Assembly: GCA_041396685.1 (NCBI GenBank)
Contig: JAWKYD010000002.1
Span: 1 to 64,000, forward strand
From: JAUIAI01 sp041396685
GTDB taxonomy: Bacteria > Pseudomonadota > Gammaproteobacteria > Burkholderiales > Burkholderiaceae_E
Length of the DNA stretch: 64,000 bases
Direction of reading: 5' to 3'
In this document: positions 10,499-19,679 of the stretch, one piece after another
How the letters are laid out: the number at the start of each line of letters is the position of its first letter
How positions within the stretch are numbered: the first letter of the stretch is position 1
Notes under the pieces: model-generated
What the model was told of the DNA's origin: nothing
The model's database searches: none
The model's input: the letters and a program-made list of their open reading frames with translations, nothing else
Translations under genes and position numbers: made by a program

Positions 10499-11611
10499 TC
10501 AGGCGTGCTCGACCAGAATCCGCAGCATCCGACGCAAGGGTTCGGCCGCTCCCCACAGCAACTGGTCGCCGACAGTGAAGACACTGATCATGCCCGGTGC
10601 GATGGCCAGCTTACGGATCCGGCCCACCGCGATCTCAAGGCTGCCGTTGACGGCCACCGGGTTGAGGCCGCGAACGCTCGCCTCACGCTCATTGGGTACG
10701 TAGCGGACCCAGGGGTTGCCGGCGGCGATCAACGACTCGATTCGTTCGAGCGGCAGATCCTCGGTCAGCTGCACGGTCAGGGCCTGGCTGTGGCAACGCA
10801 TCGCGCCGATACGCACGCAGAGGCTCTCGACCGGCACCTGGGCGTCGTCCGCAAGACCCAGGATCTTGTTGAGCTCGGCATGACCCTTCCATTCCTCGCG
10901 CGACATGCCATTGCCGAGGTCGCGGTCGATCCAGGGGATCAGACTGCCCGCGAGCGGCGCGCCGATGTGCTCGGTGGGCAGCGAAGCGCCCCGCAGCGTG
11001 GCCGACATGGCCGCGTCGATGGCGAGAATGTCGCTGGCCGGGTCGGCCAGCAGATCGGCGCTCGCGGCATGCGCGGCGCCCATCTGGGCGATCAGCTCAC
11101 GCATCTGCTGCGCCCCGCCGCCCGATGCCGCCTGATAGGTCATGGCCGTGATCCAACGCACCAGCCCGGCCTCGAGCAGCCCCGAGAGGCCCATCATCAT
11201 CAGGCTGACCGTGCAATTGCCGCCGATGTAGTCGCGAATGCCGGCGTCCAGCCCGCGATCGATCACCGCCCTGTTCAGCGGATCGAGCACGATCAGCGCG
11301 TCGGGCTTCATGCGCAGCGTGGAAGCGGCATCGATCCAGTAGCCTTTCCAGCCGGCGGCGCGCAGGCGCGGATGCACCTCCTGGGTGTAGTCGCCGCCCT
11401 GACAGGTCAGCACCACGTCGCACTGGGCAAGTGCTTCGATATCGTGGGCGTCGGCCAGCGTTCCGTTGCCGAGCGGCGCCGCACCACCGGCGTTGGATGT
11501 GCTGAAGAAGCGCGGCGCGATCACGGCGAAATCGTTCTCGGCCTGCATGCGCTGCATGAGCACCGAACCGACCATGCCACGCCAGCCGACGATGGCGACA
11601 CTCAGACTCAT
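10499..11611 (-). CDS. asd: Aspartate-semialdehyde dehydrogenase
   Basis: Asd reduces aspartyl phosphate to aspartate semialdehyde with NADPH, the branch point to lysine, threonine, methionine and diaminopimelate. The 370-residue protein has the nucleotide-binding start SLSVAIVGWRGMVGSVLMQRM, as in E. coli-type Asd, and the catalytic cysteine in YIGGNCTVSLMMMG. The substrate-binding part RCHSQALTVQL follows. It begins 2 bp after the leuB stop, so it is translated from the leu transcript, the standard leuC-leuD-leuB-asd order of Betaproteobacteria. Confidence 0.96.
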   Translation of the reverse strand: MSLSVAIVGWRGMVGSVLMQRMQAENDFAVIAPRFFSTSNAGGAAPLGNGTLADAHDIEALAQCDVVLTCQGGDYTQEVHPRLRAAGWKGYWIDAASTLRMKPDALIVLDPLNRAVIDRGLDAGIRDYIGGNCTVSLMMMGLSGLLEAGLVRWITAMTYQAASGGGAQQMRELIAQMGAAHAASADLLADPASDILAIDAAMSATLRGASLPTEHIGAPLAGSLIPWIDRDLGNGMSREEWKGHAELNKILGLADDAQVPVESLCVRIGAMRCHSQALTVQLTEDLPLERIESLIAAGNPWVRYVPNEREASVRGLNPVAVNGSLEIAVGRIRKLAIAPGMISVFTVGDQLLWGAAEPLRRMLRILVEHA

Positions 11612-11613
11612 GA

Positions 11614-12687
11614 TCAGGCTCCCTGCAGGGCAACCAGCACCGCGTCGCCCATGGCTCTTGTGCCGATGACGGCTTCGCCGGCGCGCGCGATGTCGCCGGT
11701 GCGCAGGCCATCGGCCAGCACGCGACGGACCGCCGCCTCGATGGCATCGGCAGCGCCGGTTTCACCAAGCGAATAGCGCATCAGCATGGACAGCGACAGG
11801 AAGGTGGCCAGCGGATTGGCCTTGTCCTGGCCGGCGATATCGGGCGCCGAGCCGTGGATCGGCTCGTACATGCCGAAGCCGCTGGCGTTGATCGAGGCCG
11901 ACGGCAGCATGCCGATCGAACCGGTGAGCATGGAGGCCTCGTCCGAGAGGATGTCGCCGAACATGTTGCCGGTGACGATGACATCGAACTGGCGCGGATC
12001 GCGCACCAGTTGCATGGCGGCGTTGTCGACGTACATGTGCGAGAGCGCGACGTCGGGATAGTCGGCATGCACCTCGGTGACCACGTCGCGCCAGAGCTGG
12101 GTGGTCTCGAGCACGTTGGCCTTGTCGACCGAGCAGACGCGCGAACTGCGCTTGCGGGCCGCCTCGAACGCACTGCGCGCGATGCGGCGGATTTCGTCCT
12201 CGTGATAGCGCATGGTGTCGAAGCCCTCGCGCTTGCCGTCGTCGCCCGTGCTGATGCCGCGCGGCTGGCCGAAGTAGATGTCGCCGGTGAGCTCGCGCAC
12301 GATCAGGATATCGAGACCGGAAACCACCTCGTCCTTCAGGCTCGAGGCGTGCGCCAGCTCCGGATAGACGATGGCGGGACGCAGATTCGCGTACAGGTCG
12401 AAGTGCTTGCGCAGGCGCAGCAGGCCTTGCTCCGGGCGCAGCGCGCGCTCGAGCTTGTCGTAGGCCGGGCCGCCCACGGCGCCGAACAGGATGGCGTCGG
12501 ACTGCTCGCAAAGCGCGAGGGTGGCCGCGGGCAGAGGATCGCCGGCGGCGTCGTAGCCGGCGCCGCCGACCGGCGCCGATTCGTGCTCGAGTGCCATGCC
12601 GCGCCCGCGCAGCCAGTCGATGACGCGCACCGCCTGCTCGGTGATTTCAGGGCCGATGCCATCACCGGGCAAAACCGCGATTTTCAT
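11614..12687 (-). CDS. leuB: 3-isopropylmalate dehydrogenase
   Basis: LeuB oxidises and decarboxylates 3-isopropylmalate to 2-oxoisocaproate in leucine synthesis. The 357-residue protein has the isocitrate/isopropylmalate dehydrogenase start MKIAVLPGDGIGPEI, the RELTGDIYFGQPRG active-site segment with its arginine, and the NMFGDILSDEASMLTGSIG metal/NAD region. It is separated from leuD by about 135 bp that contain a GC-rich palindrome (12741-12754), possibly an mRNA stem-loop, and it is followed closely by asd. Confidence 0.97.
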   Translation of the reverse strand: MKIAVLPGDGIGPEITEQAVRVIDWLRGRGMALEHESAPVGGAGYDAAGDPLPAATLALCEQSDAILFGAVGGPAYDKLERALRPEQGLLRLRKHFDLYANLRPAIVYPELAHASSLKDEVVSGLDILIVRELTGDIYFGQPRGISTGDDGKREGFDTMRYHEDEIRRIARSAFEAARKRSSRVCSVDKANVLETTQLWRDVVTEVHADYPDVALSHMYVDNAAMQLVRDPRQFDVIVTGNMFGDILSDEASMLTGSIGMLPSASINASGFGMYEPIHGSAPDIAGQDKANPLATFLSLSMLMRYSLGETGAADAIEAAVRRVLADGLRTGDIARAGEAVIGTRAMGDAVLVALQGA

Positions 12688-12822
12688 GAATGTCTACCGT
12701 TCGAGAATGTTCTTGGAGGCGACGGACGGGCGCCGGCACCGGGGCGCGCGCCCCCGCTGAAGGGGGCCGCACGCGAGACGGGTTTCAAGGCGAGCACCGG
12801 CTCGTCGCGCGTGCACCGGGTT

Positions 12823-13476
12823 TCAGCGCGCGAGTCGGTGGTCGAGCCAGGGCTGCGCGGCCAGGCGCTTGGCCTCGAAGGCGCGGATCTGGTCGGCCTT
12901 TTGCAGCGTGAGGCCGATTTCGTCGAGCCCGTTCATCAGGCAGAAGCGGCGATGGTCGCTGACCTCGAAGGGCTCGGAGAACTCGCCATTGACCGAGCGC
13001 ACGACCCGGCCGTCGAGGTCGACGATCAGCTCGAAGCCCGGGAAGCTCGCCACCTCCATGAACAGACGGTCGACCGCCTGCTCGGACAACGGCACCGGCA
13101 GCAGCCCGATCTTGAAGCAGTTGTTATAGAAGATGTCGGCGAACGACGGCGCGATGACGGCCCGGAAACCGAAGTCCTGCAACGCCCAAGGCGCATGCTC
13201 ACGCGACGAGCCGCAACCGAAATTGCGCCGCGCGAGCAGGATCGAGGCGCCCTTGAAACGCGCCTGGTTGAGCACGAAGTTCGGGTTCAGCGGGCGCTTG
13301 CTGTTGTCCATGCCCGGCTGGCCGACATCCATGTAGCGCCATTCGTCGAACAGGTTCACACCGAAGCCCGAACGCTTGATGGACTTCAGGAACTGCTTGG
13401 GAATGATGGCGTCGGTGTCGACGTTGGCGCGGTCGAGCGGCGCCACCAGGCCGCGATGCACGGTGAGTTTTTCCAT
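12823..13476 (-). CDS. leuD: 3-isopropylmalate dehydratase small subunit
   Basis: LeuD supplies the swivelling aconitase domain of isopropylmalate isomerase and works with LeuC. The 217-residue product starts MEKLTVHRGLVAPLDRANVD and carries the family motif RRNFGCGSSREHAPWAL. The ATG has AGGAGA at proper spacing; the open frame continues far upstream through leuC but only as an overlapping shadow. It lies 20 bp after leuC. Confidence 0.96.
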   Translation of the reverse strand: MEKLTVHRGLVAPLDRANVDTDAIIPKQFLKSIKRSGFGVNLFDEWRYMDVGQPGMDNSKRPLNPNFVLNQARFKGASILLARRNFGCGSSREHAPWALQDFGFRAVIAPSFADIFYNNCFKIGLLPVPLSEQAVDRLFMEVASFPGFELIVDLDGRVVRSVNGEFSEPFEVSDHRRFCLMNGLDEIGLTLQKADQIRAFEAKRLAAQPWLDHRLAR

Positions 13477-13496
13477 GGCCGTTCTCCTTGCGCGGT

Positions 13497-14894
13497 TCAG
13501 CGGATGTCGACGAAGCGGCCGGCGACGCCGGCCGCCGCCGCCATGGCCGGACTGACCAGATGGGTGCGGCCGCCGGCCCCCTGACGTCCTTCGAAGTTGC
13601 GGTTCGAGGTGGAGGCACAACGCTCGCCCGGCTCCAGCCGGTCGTCGTTCATGGCCAGGCACATCGAGCAACCGGGCTCGCGCCACTCGAAACCCGCCGC
13701 CTTGAAGATTTTGTCCAGACCTTCGGCCTCGGCCTGCGCCTTGACCAGCCCCGACCCCGGCACGACCATCGCCAGGCGCACGGAATCGGCCTTGCGTCGC
13801 CCCTTGACGACGGCCGCGGCCTGGCGCAGATCTTCGATGCGCGAGTTCGTGCACGAGCCGATGAAGACCTTGTCGATGCGGATGTCGCTGATCGCGGTGT
13901 TCGGATTCAGGCCCATGTAGACGAGCGCACGCTCGATGCCCTCGCGGCGCACCGGATCCCGTTCCTTGTCGGGATCGGGCACGCGGCCGCTGACCGGCGC
14001 GACCATCTCGGGCGAGGTGCCCCAGGTGACATGCGGCTCGACCTGCGCCGCATCGAGCGTGATCACGCGGTCGAAGCGGGCGTCGGCGTCGGAGCGCAGC
14101 GTACGCCAGTAGTTGACCGCGCGATCCCAGTCGGCGCCCGTCGGCGCCATCGGCCGCCCCTTCAGATAGTTGATGGTGGTGTCGTCGACGGCCACCATGC
14201 CGCAGCGCGCGCCGGCCTCGATCGACATGTTGCACAGCGTCATGCGGCCCTCCATCGAGAGCGCCTGCACGGCCGCGCCACCGAATTCGATGGCGTGGCC
14301 GGTGCCGCCGGCGGTGCCGATCTTGCCGATCACCGCGAGCGCCAGATCCTTGGCACCGACGCCGCGGCCGGGCCGGCCGTCGATGCGCACCAGCATGTTC
14401 TGCATCTTGCGCGCGACCAGCGTCTGGGTGGCGAGCACGTGCTCGACCTCGGAGGTACCGATACCGAAGGCGAGACAGGCGAACGCGCCGTGTGTGCTGG
14501 TGTGCGAATCACCGCAGACGACCGTCATGCCTGGCAATGTGGCGCCCTGCTCGGGCCCGATCACGTGCACGATGCCCTGACGCGGATCGCTGATATTGAA
14601 GTAGACGATGCGGTGCTTGTCGGCGTTCTGGTCGAGCGTTTCCACCTGCAGGCGCGAGGTGGCATCGGCGATGCCCTGGCTGCGATCGGTGGTGGGCACG
14701 TTGTGGTCCACGACCGCCAGATTGGCCGCATTGCGCCACGGTTCGCGACCCGCGATCTCCAGGCCCTCGAAGGCCTGCGGGCTGGTGACCTCGTGAATCA
14801 GATGGCGGTCGATGTAGATCAGGGCGGTGGCATCGGCCTCTTCGGCGATCACATGCTCGTCCCAGAGCTTGTCGTAGAGCGTACGCGCGGTCAT
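13497..14894 (-). CDS. leuC: 3-isopropylmalate dehydratase large subunit
   Basis: LeuC is the [4Fe-4S] subunit of isopropylmalate isomerase. The 465-residue protein has the cluster ligands in FIGSCTNSRIEDLR and in PGCSMCLAMN, and the aconitase signature region VVCGDSHTSTHGAFA. I chose the ATG giving MTARTLYDKLWDEHVI; the frame is open for 19 more codons upstream without similarity. No leader peptide rich in leucine codons is evident in the 196 bp before it, so I see no classical leu attenuator. Confidence 0.96.
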   Translation of the reverse strand: MTARTLYDKLWDEHVIAEEADATALIYIDRHLIHEVTSPQAFEGLEIAGREPWRNAANLAVVDHNVPTTDRSQGIADATSRLQVETLDQNADKHRIVYFNISDPRQGIVHVIGPEQGATLPGMTVVCGDSHTSTHGAFACLAFGIGTSEVEHVLATQTLVARKMQNMLVRIDGRPGRGVGAKDLALAVIGKIGTAGGTGHAIEFGGAAVQALSMEGRMTLCNMSIEAGARCGMVAVDDTTINYLKGRPMAPTGADWDRAVNYWRTLRSDADARFDRVITLDAAQVEPHVTWGTSPEMVAPVSGRVPDPDKERDPVRREGIERALVYMGLNPNTAISDIRIDKVFIGSCTNSRIEDLRQAAAVVKGRRKADSVRLAMVVPGSGLVKAQAEAEGLDKIFKAAGFEWREPGCSMCLAMNDDRLEPGERCASTSNRNFEGRQGAGGRTHLVSPAMAAAAGVAGRFVDIR

Positions 14895-15090
14895 GAAACG
14901 TCTCGGGCTGAGGTCTGTCTGATGGGCAGCGGCGCGCGAACGGCCGCACACGGACGGCGTCGGCGCCGGCAGGCGGATTCGGCCGCAGCTCGGACGGCGC
15001 GCGGGGGCGCGATCGCGGCCATGGCCCGACGGCCCGCCCGCTACGGCGTACCCGCGGTTGCGTGCCCAGTGGGTTTCGGGAAGCCCGACA

Positions 15091-16233
15091 TTATGCCACG
15101 CGTGCCCGGCTGGCGAGCATGATCAGCGCCCCGCAGGCCGCCACCAAACCGGCCACCACGAACGCCCCGCTCGGCGACAGCCATTCCCAGATCCGGGTCA
15201 GCGTCAGTCCGCCCAGACTGCCGCCGATGCCGTAGGCGATGGCCAGATAGGCCGCCTGCGCCCGACCCTGCTCGGCCGGCTCGAACCATTCGTGCAGGAT
15301 GCGCATCACGGCGCTGTGATGCAGGCCGAACGTGACCGCGTGCGCAAGCTGGCAGACGATCAGGATCGCCAGCGCGCCGTCGGCGAGCCCGATCACCGTG
15401 AAGCGCGCGGCCGCCACCAGCAGGCTGAACACCAGCAGCCGCGTGGCAGGCTGCCACGCGAACAGCGGCCGCTGCACCCGGAACAGGATGATCTCGGCGA
15501 TCACGCCCACGGCCCACAGCAGGCCGATGGCGGTTTCGCCATAGCCCTGGCGCGCGAGCAGTAGCGAGTACAGGACGTAGAGCGCCGCGTGCGCGAAGAT
15601 CATCAGCGCATTGGCGATGAAGAAGGCCATCACGGCCGGCTCGCGCAGGCGCCGACGCAGCGGCAGCGCGCGCTCTCGTGGCGCCGATGGTGCATCGGCG
15701 TCGATGCGCCAAACCGCGATCAGCAGCCCGGCCAGAGCGACCGCCATCCAGATCGGCAGGCTCGCGAGACCCATCCGGTCGAGGATCGCGCCGACGCCCA
15801 CCACACCCAGGATGAAGCCGATCGAGCCCCACAGGCGGATTCGCCCATAGCCACCGGCGTCGCCGCCGGTGGCGCGCAGGGTCAGGGCCTCGCCGATCGG
15901 TACCTGCGCGCCGGCCGAGAACGACAGCAGCGCCAGCGTCACCGCCGCAACCACCAGCCCGACGTCGGCCACGCCCGCCATCGCCGCCACCGCGAGCAGC
16001 GCCATGACCGCGCTGGCCCGCAGCAAGAGGCGGACGTCGCCGCGCCGATCGGCCAGCCAGCCCCAAAACGCCGGCGAGACGATTCGCAGAACCTGCGGCA
16101 CCGTCATCAGCAAGCCGATCTGCGCAACCGTATAACCAAGATCGCGAAAATAGAGGCTCAGATACGGCGACATAACGCCCACATAGGCGAAATAACAGAA
16201 GAACAACGCCTTCAGACGGGCGGCTTCGCTCAA
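15091..16233 (-). CDS. MFS transporter, HcaT/phenylpropionate-permease-like
   Basis: A 380-residue inner-membrane protein with about twelve hydrophobic segments. The N-terminal half (FFCYFAYVGVMSPYLSLYFR, then WGWLADRRGD with the cytoplasmic loop 2 motif) fits the MFS_1-like group that includes HcaT and LacY-like permeases. The substrate cannot be told from sequence. It lies between aroC and leuC on the same strand but with about 120-200 bp on each side, so co-transcription is uncertain. Confidence 0.8.
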   Translation of the reverse strand: MSEAARLKALFFCYFAYVGVMSPYLSLYFRDLGYTVAQIGLLMTVPQVLRIVSPAFWGWLADRRGDVRLLLRASAVMALLAVAAMAGVADVGLVVAAVTLALLSFSAGAQVPIGEALTLRATGGDAGGYGRIRLWGSIGFILGVVGVGAILDRMGLASLPIWMAVALAGLLIAVWRIDADAPSAPRERALPLRRRLREPAVMAFFIANALMIFAHAALYVLYSLLLARQGYGETAIGLLWAVGVIAEIILFRVQRPLFAWQPATRLLVFSLLVAAARFTVIGLADGALAILIVCQLAHAVTFGLHHSAVMRILHEWFEPAEQGRAQAAYLAIAYGIGGSLGGLTLTRIWEWLSPSGAFVVAGLVAACGALIMLASRARVA

Positions 16234-16356
16234 ATCGGCCGCGCTCGTGCGGAGGCGTCGCCAAAGGCGTGGGACCGGCTGCGTCGGCCGGCCAGGCGGA
16301 CATCGGGGCCAACGCCACGCCTGCAGCGGCAGGCGCGACGCCGCCGGCGCCTGGCA

Positions 16357-17475
16357 TCAGTCACCCGTCGCGCCTGCGCCGGCCACGCCGGCAATCGGCC
16401 CGGGTTCGACGCGCACGTCGGCATTCTGGGCACGGTGGCGCAGCGCGTGGTCGATGAGCACGAGCGCCAGCAGCGCTTCGGCGATCGGTGCGGCGCGAAT
16501 GCCGACGCAGGGATCATGGCGGCCGAAGGTCTGGACCTCGACCGGCTGGCCGTCGACATCGATCGAGCGACGTGGGCTGCGGATGCTCGAGGTCGGTTTG
16601 ATCGCCAGCGAGACCGTGACCGGCTGACCCGACGAGATGCCACCGAGCACGCCGCCGGCCCGGTTGCTCTCGAAGCCGGCCGGAGTGAGTTCGTCGCCGT
16701 GACGGCTGCCGCGATCGGCGATCGCATCGAAGCCGGCACCGATCGCCACGCCCTTGACGGCATTCAGACCCATCATCGCATGCGCGATGTCGGCATCGAG
16801 CCGGTCGTAGACCGGCTCACCCCAGCCCGCCGGCACACCTTCTGCGATCACCTCGATACGGGCGCCGCAGGAGTCGCCGTCCTTGCGCAGCGCATCCATA
16901 TAGTCTTCGAGCGCCGGCACCGCAGCGGCATCGGCCACGAAGAACGGATTGGTCGGCACATCATCCCAGCGCACGAACGGCACCGGAATTTCGCCCAACT
17001 GCGACAGATAAGCGCGCACGCGCACGCCGTGGCGCTCGGCCAGCCATTTGCGCGCAACCGCGCCCGCCGCCACGGTGGGGGCCGTCAGCCGGGCCGAAGA
17101 CCGGCCGCCGCCGCGATAGTCGCGCCGCCCGAACTTGTGCCAATAGCTGTAATCGGCGTGGGCGGGTCGGAACTGGCGCGCAATGTTGCCGTAATCCTTG
17201 GAGCGCGCATCCTGGTTGCGGATCAGCAGGCCGATCGGCGTGCCGGTGGTGACTCCCTCGAATACGCCCGAGAGGATCTCGACCCGGTCGGGCTCCTGAC
17301 GCTGCGTGACGTGGCGCGAAGTACCCGGGCGCCGGCGGTCGAGCTCGATTTGGATGTCGGCCTCGGTCAACGCCAGACCGGGCGGGCAGCCGTCGATCAC
17401 GCAGCCGATCGCGGGGCCGTGCGACTCGCCGAAGTTGGTCACCGTGAACAGTTTGCCCAGCGTGCTACCCGCCAT
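16357..17475 (-). CDS. aroC: Chorismate synthase
   Basis: AroC makes chorismate from EPSP using reduced FMN, the last step of the shikimate pathway. The 372-residue protein shows the three family signatures: TNFGESHGPAIG near the N-terminus, DYRGGGRSSARLTAPTVA in the middle and the GGISSGQPVTVSLAIKPT segment. The ATG chosen gives MAGSTLGKLFTVTNFG and overlaps the gltX stop by 11 bp; six codons upstream another start is possible but non-conserved. Confidence 0.96.
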   Translation of the reverse strand: MAGSTLGKLFTVTNFGESHGPAIGCVIDGCPPGLALTEADIQIELDRRRPGTSRHVTQRQEPDRVEILSGVFEGVTTGTPIGLLIRNQDARSKDYGNIARQFRPAHADYSYWHKFGRRDYRGGGRSSARLTAPTVAAGAVARKWLAERHGVRVRAYLSQLGEIPVPFVRWDDVPTNPFFVADAAAVPALEDYMDALRKDGDSCGARIEVIAEGVPAGWGEPVYDRLDADIAHAMMGLNAVKGVAIGAGFDAIADRGSRHGDELTPAGFESNRAGGVLGGISSGQPVTVSLAIKPTSSIRSPRRSIDVDGQPVEVQTFGRHDPCVGIRAAPIAEALLALVLIDHALRHRAQNADVRVEPGPIAGVAGAGATGD

Positions 17476-18943
17476 GGCGTTCTCCACCGGCACCCAGGGC
17501 GATCAGGCCCGCCGCCAGGCGGGCACCGACCACGGCGGACGGCATCGATGACAGTACCCGCTCGAGCGCCGGCGTCTGGGCGCGGCCGAACACCAGCAGC
17601 CGCATCGGCATGGCCAGTTGCGGCATCTTGAGGCCGTGCCGGCCGACGGTTTCCTTGACCACGGCCGAGATCGCGTCGGGCGTCCAGTCGAGCGTGGCCA
17701 GCGCGCGAGCCAGATCGGCGAGGGCCGGCAGGGTCGCCGGCACACTGCGCTTGGCAAACTCATCGCGCAGCGCCGGATCGGTGGGGTCGGGCGTGGCATG
17801 GAACATCGTGAGCTCGTCAGCCAGCGCCTCGAGCGTGCTCGCGCGCTCCTTGAGCAGCGCACACTGCCCGGCCAGGCCGGCCGCCAGCGCCGGATCGAGC
17901 GCGGCGACACCGAGCCGCTTCAGCAGCCGCGGCCGGACCGCATCGGCGAGCCAGCCGTCGTCGGCCGCGCGCAGATAGTGCTGATTCACCCAGTCGAGCT
18001 TCTCGGGGTCGAACTGCGCCGGCGACTGCGACAGGTGGCTGCCGTCGAACCAGGCCACCAGTCGTTCGCGATCGAACAGCTCGTCGTCGCCATGACTCCA
18101 GCCGAGCCGGGCCAGGTAGTTGATGACCGCCTCGGGCAGATAGCCGGCCTCGTCGTACTGCATCACCGACACCGCGCCGTGCCGCTTGGACAGCTTCTGG
18201 CCATCGGGGCCGTGGATCATCGGCACGTGACCGTACTCGGGCACCGGTGCGCCGATCGCGCGCAGGATGTTGATCTGCCGCGGCGTGTTGTTGACATGGT
18301 CGTCGCCACGGATCACGTGGGTGATGCCCATATCGGCGTCGTCGACCACCACGCAGAAGTTATAGGTGGGCGTGCCGTCGGCGCGCGCGATGATCAGGTC
18401 GTCGAGCTCGCCGTTGGCGATGCTGATCGGCCCCTTGACCAGGTCGGTCCACTGCACGGCGCCGTCGTCCGGGTTGCGGAAGCGCACCACCGGCGCAACG
18501 CCGGCGGGCGGCTGGCGACCCGCCGCTTTCTCGGGCCGCCAGCGGCCGTCGTAGCGCGGCTTCAGGCCGTGCGCGCGTTGCGCCTCGCGCAACTCGTCGA
18601 GCTCGGCCGGCGTGCACCAGCAGTAATAGGCGAGCCCCTGCGCGAGCATCTGTGCGATGACCTGGGCATAGCGGTCCATGCGCTCGGTCTGGTAGATCGG
18701 TGCCTCGTCGGCGCTCAGGCCGAGCCAGGCCATGCCATCGAGGATCGCGCGCACCGCCTCGGGCGTCGAACGCTGGCGGTCGGTGTCCTCGATGCGCAGC
18801 ACGAACTGGCCGCCGTAGTGGCGCGCATAGGCCCAGCTGAACAGCGCCGTGCGGGCGCCGCCGATGTGCAGATAGCCGGTCGGACTGGGTGCGAAACGGG
18901 TCTTGACGGGCCGCGAGCCCGGCGCCGGAGCGGAGGTCTTCAT
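17465..18943 (-). CDS. gltX: Glutamyl-tRNA synthetase
   Basis: GltX charges tRNA-Glu with glutamate. The 492-residue class I synthetase has the HIGH-type motif GYLHIGGARTALFSW and the KMSKS-type motif KLSKRHGAVSV. The zinc-binding region of E. coli-type enzymes is represented by YYCWCTPAELDELR. The start MKTSAPAPGSRPVKTRFAPSP is followed at once by the conserved TRFAPSPTG. The upstream in-frame extension is Arg-rich and unlikely. It is the first gene of a gltX-aroC pair with an 11-bp overlap. Confidence 0.97.
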   Translation of the reverse strand: MKTSAPAPGSRPVKTRFAPSPTGYLHIGGARTALFSWAYARHYGGQFVLRIEDTDRQRSTPEAVRAILDGMAWLGLSADEAPIYQTERMDRYAQVIAQMLAQGLAYYCWCTPAELDELREAQRAHGLKPRYDGRWRPEKAAGRQPPAGVAPVVRFRNPDDGAVQWTDLVKGPISIANGELDDLIIARADGTPTYNFCVVVDDADMGITHVIRGDDHVNNTPRQINILRAIGAPVPEYGHVPMIHGPDGQKLSKRHGAVSVMQYDEAGYLPEAVINYLARLGWSHGDDELFDRERLVAWFDGSHLSQSPAQFDPEKLDWVNQHYLRAADDGWLADAVRPRLLKRLGVAALDPALAAGLAGQCALLKERASTLEALADELTMFHATPDPTDPALRDEFAKRSVPATLPALADLARALATLDWTPDAISAVVKETVGRHGLKMPQLAMPMRLLVFGRAQTPALERVLSSMPSAVVGARLAAGLIALGAGGERHGG

Positions 18944-19080
18944 GCGCGGATTGTAGCCGCGCCGACCCCGCCGATGCGAAGCGACCCATGCGCCGTTCGC
19001 GCGTTCCGACGCGCGCCGGGATCGCCGACGGAGGCGCCAAGAAGACGATGCGGCGACCGGCACCGCGGTCGGTCATCTGG

Positions 19081-19108
19081 TACCGCGCCGGCCGACGCCG
19101 GCGCGGTA
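19081..19108. repeat. Perfect 12-bp inverted repeat with 4-base loop
   Basis: TACCGCGCCGGC and GCCGGCGCGGTA flank the loop CGAC. The stem starts 3 bp after the stop of the weak minus-strand open frame and lies about 140 bp before gltX. There is no T-tract on either strand, so it is a stable mRNA hairpin rather than a canonical terminator. Confidence 0.7.
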
Positions 19109-19110
19109 GA

Positions 19111-19407
19111 TCATCCGACCGGCTTGCCAGCCAGACCGATGATCACGCCGCGAGTCATGACACCCGCGGCATCCAGAACGACCACCACCGACACACCGGG
19201 CGGGCTAGTCTTCCCGTTCTCCGGCACCTCCACCTCCAGCATGAAAGCGGGTGAACCTTCGTAGACCTGGGAGCCGGGTCCGCTATTCGAAGTTTCGAAA
19301 GCACGGATCTGGACCACATGAACAGCGATTCTCAAGGGTTTGTGGCAGAATCCACGTCTTCGCCAGCGCCGATGGTGCCCAGGCGGCGACGAATGGTCGC
19401 CTGCCAC
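19111..19407 (-). CDS. Hypothetical protein, weakly supported
   Basis: A GTG-started open frame of 98 codons. The first third is rich in Arg and His and looks non-coding, but the last 45 residues (from MLEVEVPENGKTSPPGVS, then VVVVLDAAGVMTRGVIIGL) look like a small beta-rich domain and could start at the internal ATG. It ends 3 bp before a strong inverted repeat. I do not recognise a family. The mixed codon use could mean a recently acquired or decaying gene, or no gene at all. Confidence 0.25.
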   Translation of the reverse strand: MAGDHSSPPGHHRRWRRRGFCHKPLRIAVHVVQIRAFETSNSGPGSQVYEGSPAFMLEVEVPENGKTSPPGVSVVVVLDAAGVMTRGVIIGLAGKPVG

Positions 19408-19429
19408 ATTCGGGCCATACCAGCGCAGC

Positions 19430-19504
19430 GGGCGGTTAGCTCAGTGGTAGAGCACTGTCTTCACACGGCAGGGGTCACTGGTTCGAACCCAGTACCGCCC
19501 ACCA
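19430..19504 (+). tRNA. tRNA-Val (anticodon CAC)
   Basis: A complete cloverleaf of 75 bases including an encoded CCA end. The acceptor arm GGGCGGT pairs with ACCGCCC, the D-loop has the TAGCTCAGTGGTAGAGCA sequence, the T-arm has GGTTCGAACCC, and the anticodon loop TTCACAC gives CAC, reading the valine codon GTG. GTG is a common valine codon in this GC-rich genome. No tRNA neighbour is present. Confidence 0.95.
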
Positions 19505-19679
19505 AACGACCGGTTTTCGGCAGCCCGGCTCGGCGGCCCGGCCCGGGGCGGCGCCAGCCGGCCCAAGGCTCTCCTCACCTGTCAGACCGGTAGCTGTTCG
19601 CGGTGTCGTCGAAGCGCCGCCGGCGCGGGCCGTCATGGCGAGGCACGCCGCTTGGACGGCGCGGATACATGGCTCAGGT

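Larger units (their letters stand above)
18944..19429. other. Spacer between gltX and tRNA-Val with little recognisable content
   Basis: This is the longest stretch in the window without a confident gene. It holds a strong inverted repeat near 19081-19108 and, on the minus strand, one weakly supported 98-codon open frame. The part from about 19190 to 19380 is less GC-rich than the surrounding genes. I see no clear promoter for the tRNA and no mobile-element end. Confidence 0.5.

Noticed and set aside
12741..12754. GC palindrome between leuD and leuB as a terminator
   Set aside because: It has no T-tract and the leu genes are expected to be co-transcribed; at most it forms a stem in the mRNA.
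14895..15090. Leucine-operon attenuator and -10 box (CATAAT on the minus strand at 15090-15095) before leuC
   Set aside because: No leader peptide with a run of leucine codons, no paired terminator/antiterminator stems, and no -35 at suitable spacing.
15589..17631. A 680-codon open frame on the plus strand opposite the MFS and chorismate synthase genes
   Set aside because: Same shadow effect; the opposite strand carries clear AroC and MFS signatures and the plus-strand product has none.
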